DNA of 23,883 bases from a virus. The notes beneath the pieces were generated by a model that did not search any database, was not told the origin of the DNA, and saw only the letters and a list, made by a program, of their open reading frames with translations. Made by a program: the position numbers and the translations under genes. Position 1 is the stretch's first letter. Each line of letters opens with the position of its first letter. The stretch is taken from positions 1 through 23,883 of IMG/VR virus record IMGVR_UViG_3300044678_000102. The stretch is one strand, 5' to 3'. Below, in pieces: positions 22,835-23,883 of this stretch.

Positions 22835-23520
22835 TTAAAAAACTCCTTGCTAAAGTCTGACATATTGTTATCTATCCATGCTTTTGAATCAAGATGGTTT
22901 TTTTGGTTATTTGTGCCTATAGTCTGTGAACCGACATGGTGAACATAGCTTCTAGAGATAAAGTTTTGATAACCCATTGATACCATTTCTAAGCATTGAA
23001 TGTCATCACTATACCAATTAATAGGTTTGAAATCTACCCAAGCATCTTTAGAGATATAAGCAAATAATGGGGAGATGATTTCTACCTCATTGATGCAATA
23101 TTCTTCCTTGTATTTATCCCCATGCCTTTCTTTACCAAATCTAATATTTTGAGCTTCTCTAACATAGTCTGAGCGACTTGCTACCCACCCCAACTTGGGA
23201 CTAACATCAATCCTAGCCAAATGGTCTTTTAATCTTTCAATATCCTGCTCTAGCAACAAGTAGGAGTGAGGAGTTAAAACAATATCATCATTAGCCACTA
23301 TGATTTCATCATGCTCCTCAAATGCCTTCTGGACTACAGCATTGTAAGAATCCCCAAAGTTATCCCCATCATTAGGCATTGTGATAGTTCTGTGGTTTGG
23401 CAGAATATAGTCATATCCACTTAGGTAGACTGTTACATCATCAGGGACATATTGATTAATTGACTCCAGTAGAACTGGTAGACATCTGCCTGTCTTGGTT
23501 GCGATAACTATAGCTTTCAT
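22831..23520 (-). CDS. Glycosyltransferase family 2-like protein (GT-A fold)
   Basis: The 229 residues start at ATG 23520 (ATGA overlap). Residues 1-25 (KAIVIATKTGRCLPVLLESI) and 50-80 (NDGDNFGDSYNAVV, then HDEIIVANDDIVLTP with NDD at 77-79) fit the nucleotide-sugar half with its metal-binding DxD-like site. Later there is a LFAYISKDAWVDFKPINWYS stretch (acceptor side), DDIQCLEMVSMGYQNFISR (about 172-190) and VHHVGSQTI, where His and Asp residues are placed as in GT2 enzymes. No membrane helix is present. The target may be phage DNA, capsid or host glycan. It lies between the nuclease and the regulator, apart from the second transferase at 12929-13555. Confidence 0.76.
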   Translation of the reverse strand: MKAIVIATKTGRCLPVLLESINQYVPDDVTVYLSGYDYILPNHRTITMPNDGDNFGDSYNAVVQKAFEEHDEIIVANDDIVLTPHSYLLLEQDIERLKDHLARIDVSPKLGWVASRSDYVREAQNIRFGKERHGDKYKEEYCINEVEIISPLFAYISKDAWVDFKPINWYSDDIQCLEMVSMGYQNFISRSYVHHVGSQTIGTNNQKNHLDSKAWIDNNMSDFSKEFFK

Positions 23521-23783
23521 AATAGTTCCAAAGTATATTCCAAGAGTTGCTCCTCTGTCACTTGATACTTTCTTTCAAATGCTTTTCTACCAAGCCCATG
23601 AACTCCTGTATCTCCTCGGTGATGCTCTCTGCACAATCCAATGACAGGTGCTGTGTCTCGTTTCCCTGCTCGTCTAATATGATGGATTTCACAAGGACTT
23701 TCTCCAAGTTCGAGATGTCTACATAAAATGCAGGAGAGTCTAGCAACTTTGTCATAATGTTCTTTTTGTGCCTTAGTTGTCAT
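23517..23783 (-). CDS. Ref-like HNH nuclease
   Basis: The 88 residues match the build of the Ref recombination-enhancement nuclease family of phage P1: CILC (18-21), CEIHHIRRAGKRDTAPVIGL (31-50), CREHHRGDTGVHGLG (51-65) and FERKYQVTEEQLLEY near the end. The Cys pairs and His residues would hold zinc and form the HNH active site. Ref cuts DNA with RecA; here the role may be recombination or replication aid, inferred from the family. The start ATG 23783 has no good ribosome site and overlaps the end of a 19-codon leader frame (ATGA), suggesting translational coupling. Confidence 0.8.
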   Translation of the reverse strand: MTTKAQKEHYDKVARLSCILCRHLELGESPCEIHHIRRAGKRDTAPVIGLCREHHRGDTGVHGLGRKAFERKYQVTEEQLLEYTLELL

Positions 23784-23839
23784 ACAATGTAACTGTCTAT
23801 TGGTTTAGAAGGACTATTTATCGCTTTCAGTTTGTTCAT
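23780..23839 (-). CDS. Possible 19-residue leader peptide
   Basis: The frame starts at ATG 23839 behind AAGAGGTGGT, reads MNKLKAINSPSKPIDSYIV and ends with TGA overlapping the nuclease ATG. Its strong ribosome site contrasts with the absent one of the nuclease gene, so it may serve to deliver ribosomes. It is too short to prove as a gene. Confidence 0.35.
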   Translation of the reverse strand: MNKLKAINSPSKPIDSYIV

Positions 23840-23883
23840 ACCACCTCTTAATAAATAATCTTAGCTCAAGCAAAGAATCTCCT
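23814..23883 (-). CDS. C-terminal end of a gene truncated by the window edge
   Basis: From the right edge one frame reads GDSLLELRLFIKRWYEQTES followed by DK and a TAG at 23816-23814. The helical, charged sequence looks like a real protein end. It overlaps the possible leader peptide by 26 bases in another frame. Only 22 residues are visible, so no family can be named. Confidence 0.35.
   Translation of the reverse strand, partial: GDSLLELRLFIKRWYEQTESDK

Overview
The window is a stretch of a tailed double-stranded DNA bacteriophage genome (Caudoviricetes). It is AT-rich, and every gene I can support lies on the minus strand, so it reads from right to left. The portal of P22 type, SU10-like (DUF5309) major capsid protein, head-tail adaptor, beta-propeller nozzle-like protein and set of ejection-type proteins, with no tape measure or tail-tube genes, point to a short-tailed podovirus-like virion. 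The host cannot be told from this sequence; the style of the fibre and repeat proteins is common in aquatic phages, but that is an impression and not proof. The window cuts a fibre gene at its left edge and apparently a gene end at its right edge, so it is part of a larger genome. No lysis, replication or integration genes are recognisable.

Right end (about 22.3-23.88 kb): a tight cluster of small genes with 4-base stop/start overlaps. They are a possible 19-codon leader peptide, a Ref/HNH-type nuclease, a GT-A-fold glycosyltransferase, a Q-like or sigma-region-4-like regulator, and a two-CxxC zinc-ribbon protein nested into the regulator's 3' end. A clear Rho-independent terminator (22233-22258) closes the cluster. 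A regulator of Q type just before a terminator that precedes all virion genes suggests antitermination control of late expression.

After the terminator (19.8-22.2 kb): a cysteine-rich protein with a HiPIP-like Cys spacing, a 53-residue DUF6496-like protein, a SAM-dependent methyltransferase and a polyvalent-type protein with an LPD23-like region and an HExxH zincin motif. A candidate promoter then precedes the terminase genes.

Packaging and head (13.5-19.8 kb): small and large terminase, portal with a hendecad C-terminal helix, a small helical protein, scaffold, major capsid protein, a hairpin, and a small conserved-type protein. Next come a second glycosyltransferase placed inside the structural operon (12.9-13.6 kb), the head-tail adaptor, a small virion protein, a striking protein built almost wholly of 31-, 20- and 10-residue repeats, the nozzle-like beta-propeller and a C1q-like jelly-roll protein (8.7-12.9 kb).

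Ejection and fibre region (1-8.7 kb): a Gln/Ala-rich protein, a GNAT-like protein similar in size and place to T7 gp13, an Ala/Gly-rich protein, and two large internal-virion-type proteins. A near-consensus sigma70 promoter (3152-3180) in the only sizeable gap of the late region then drives two fibre genes. The second is a large modular fibre (LamG, SPRY, DUF7483-like repeats) that runs off the left edge.
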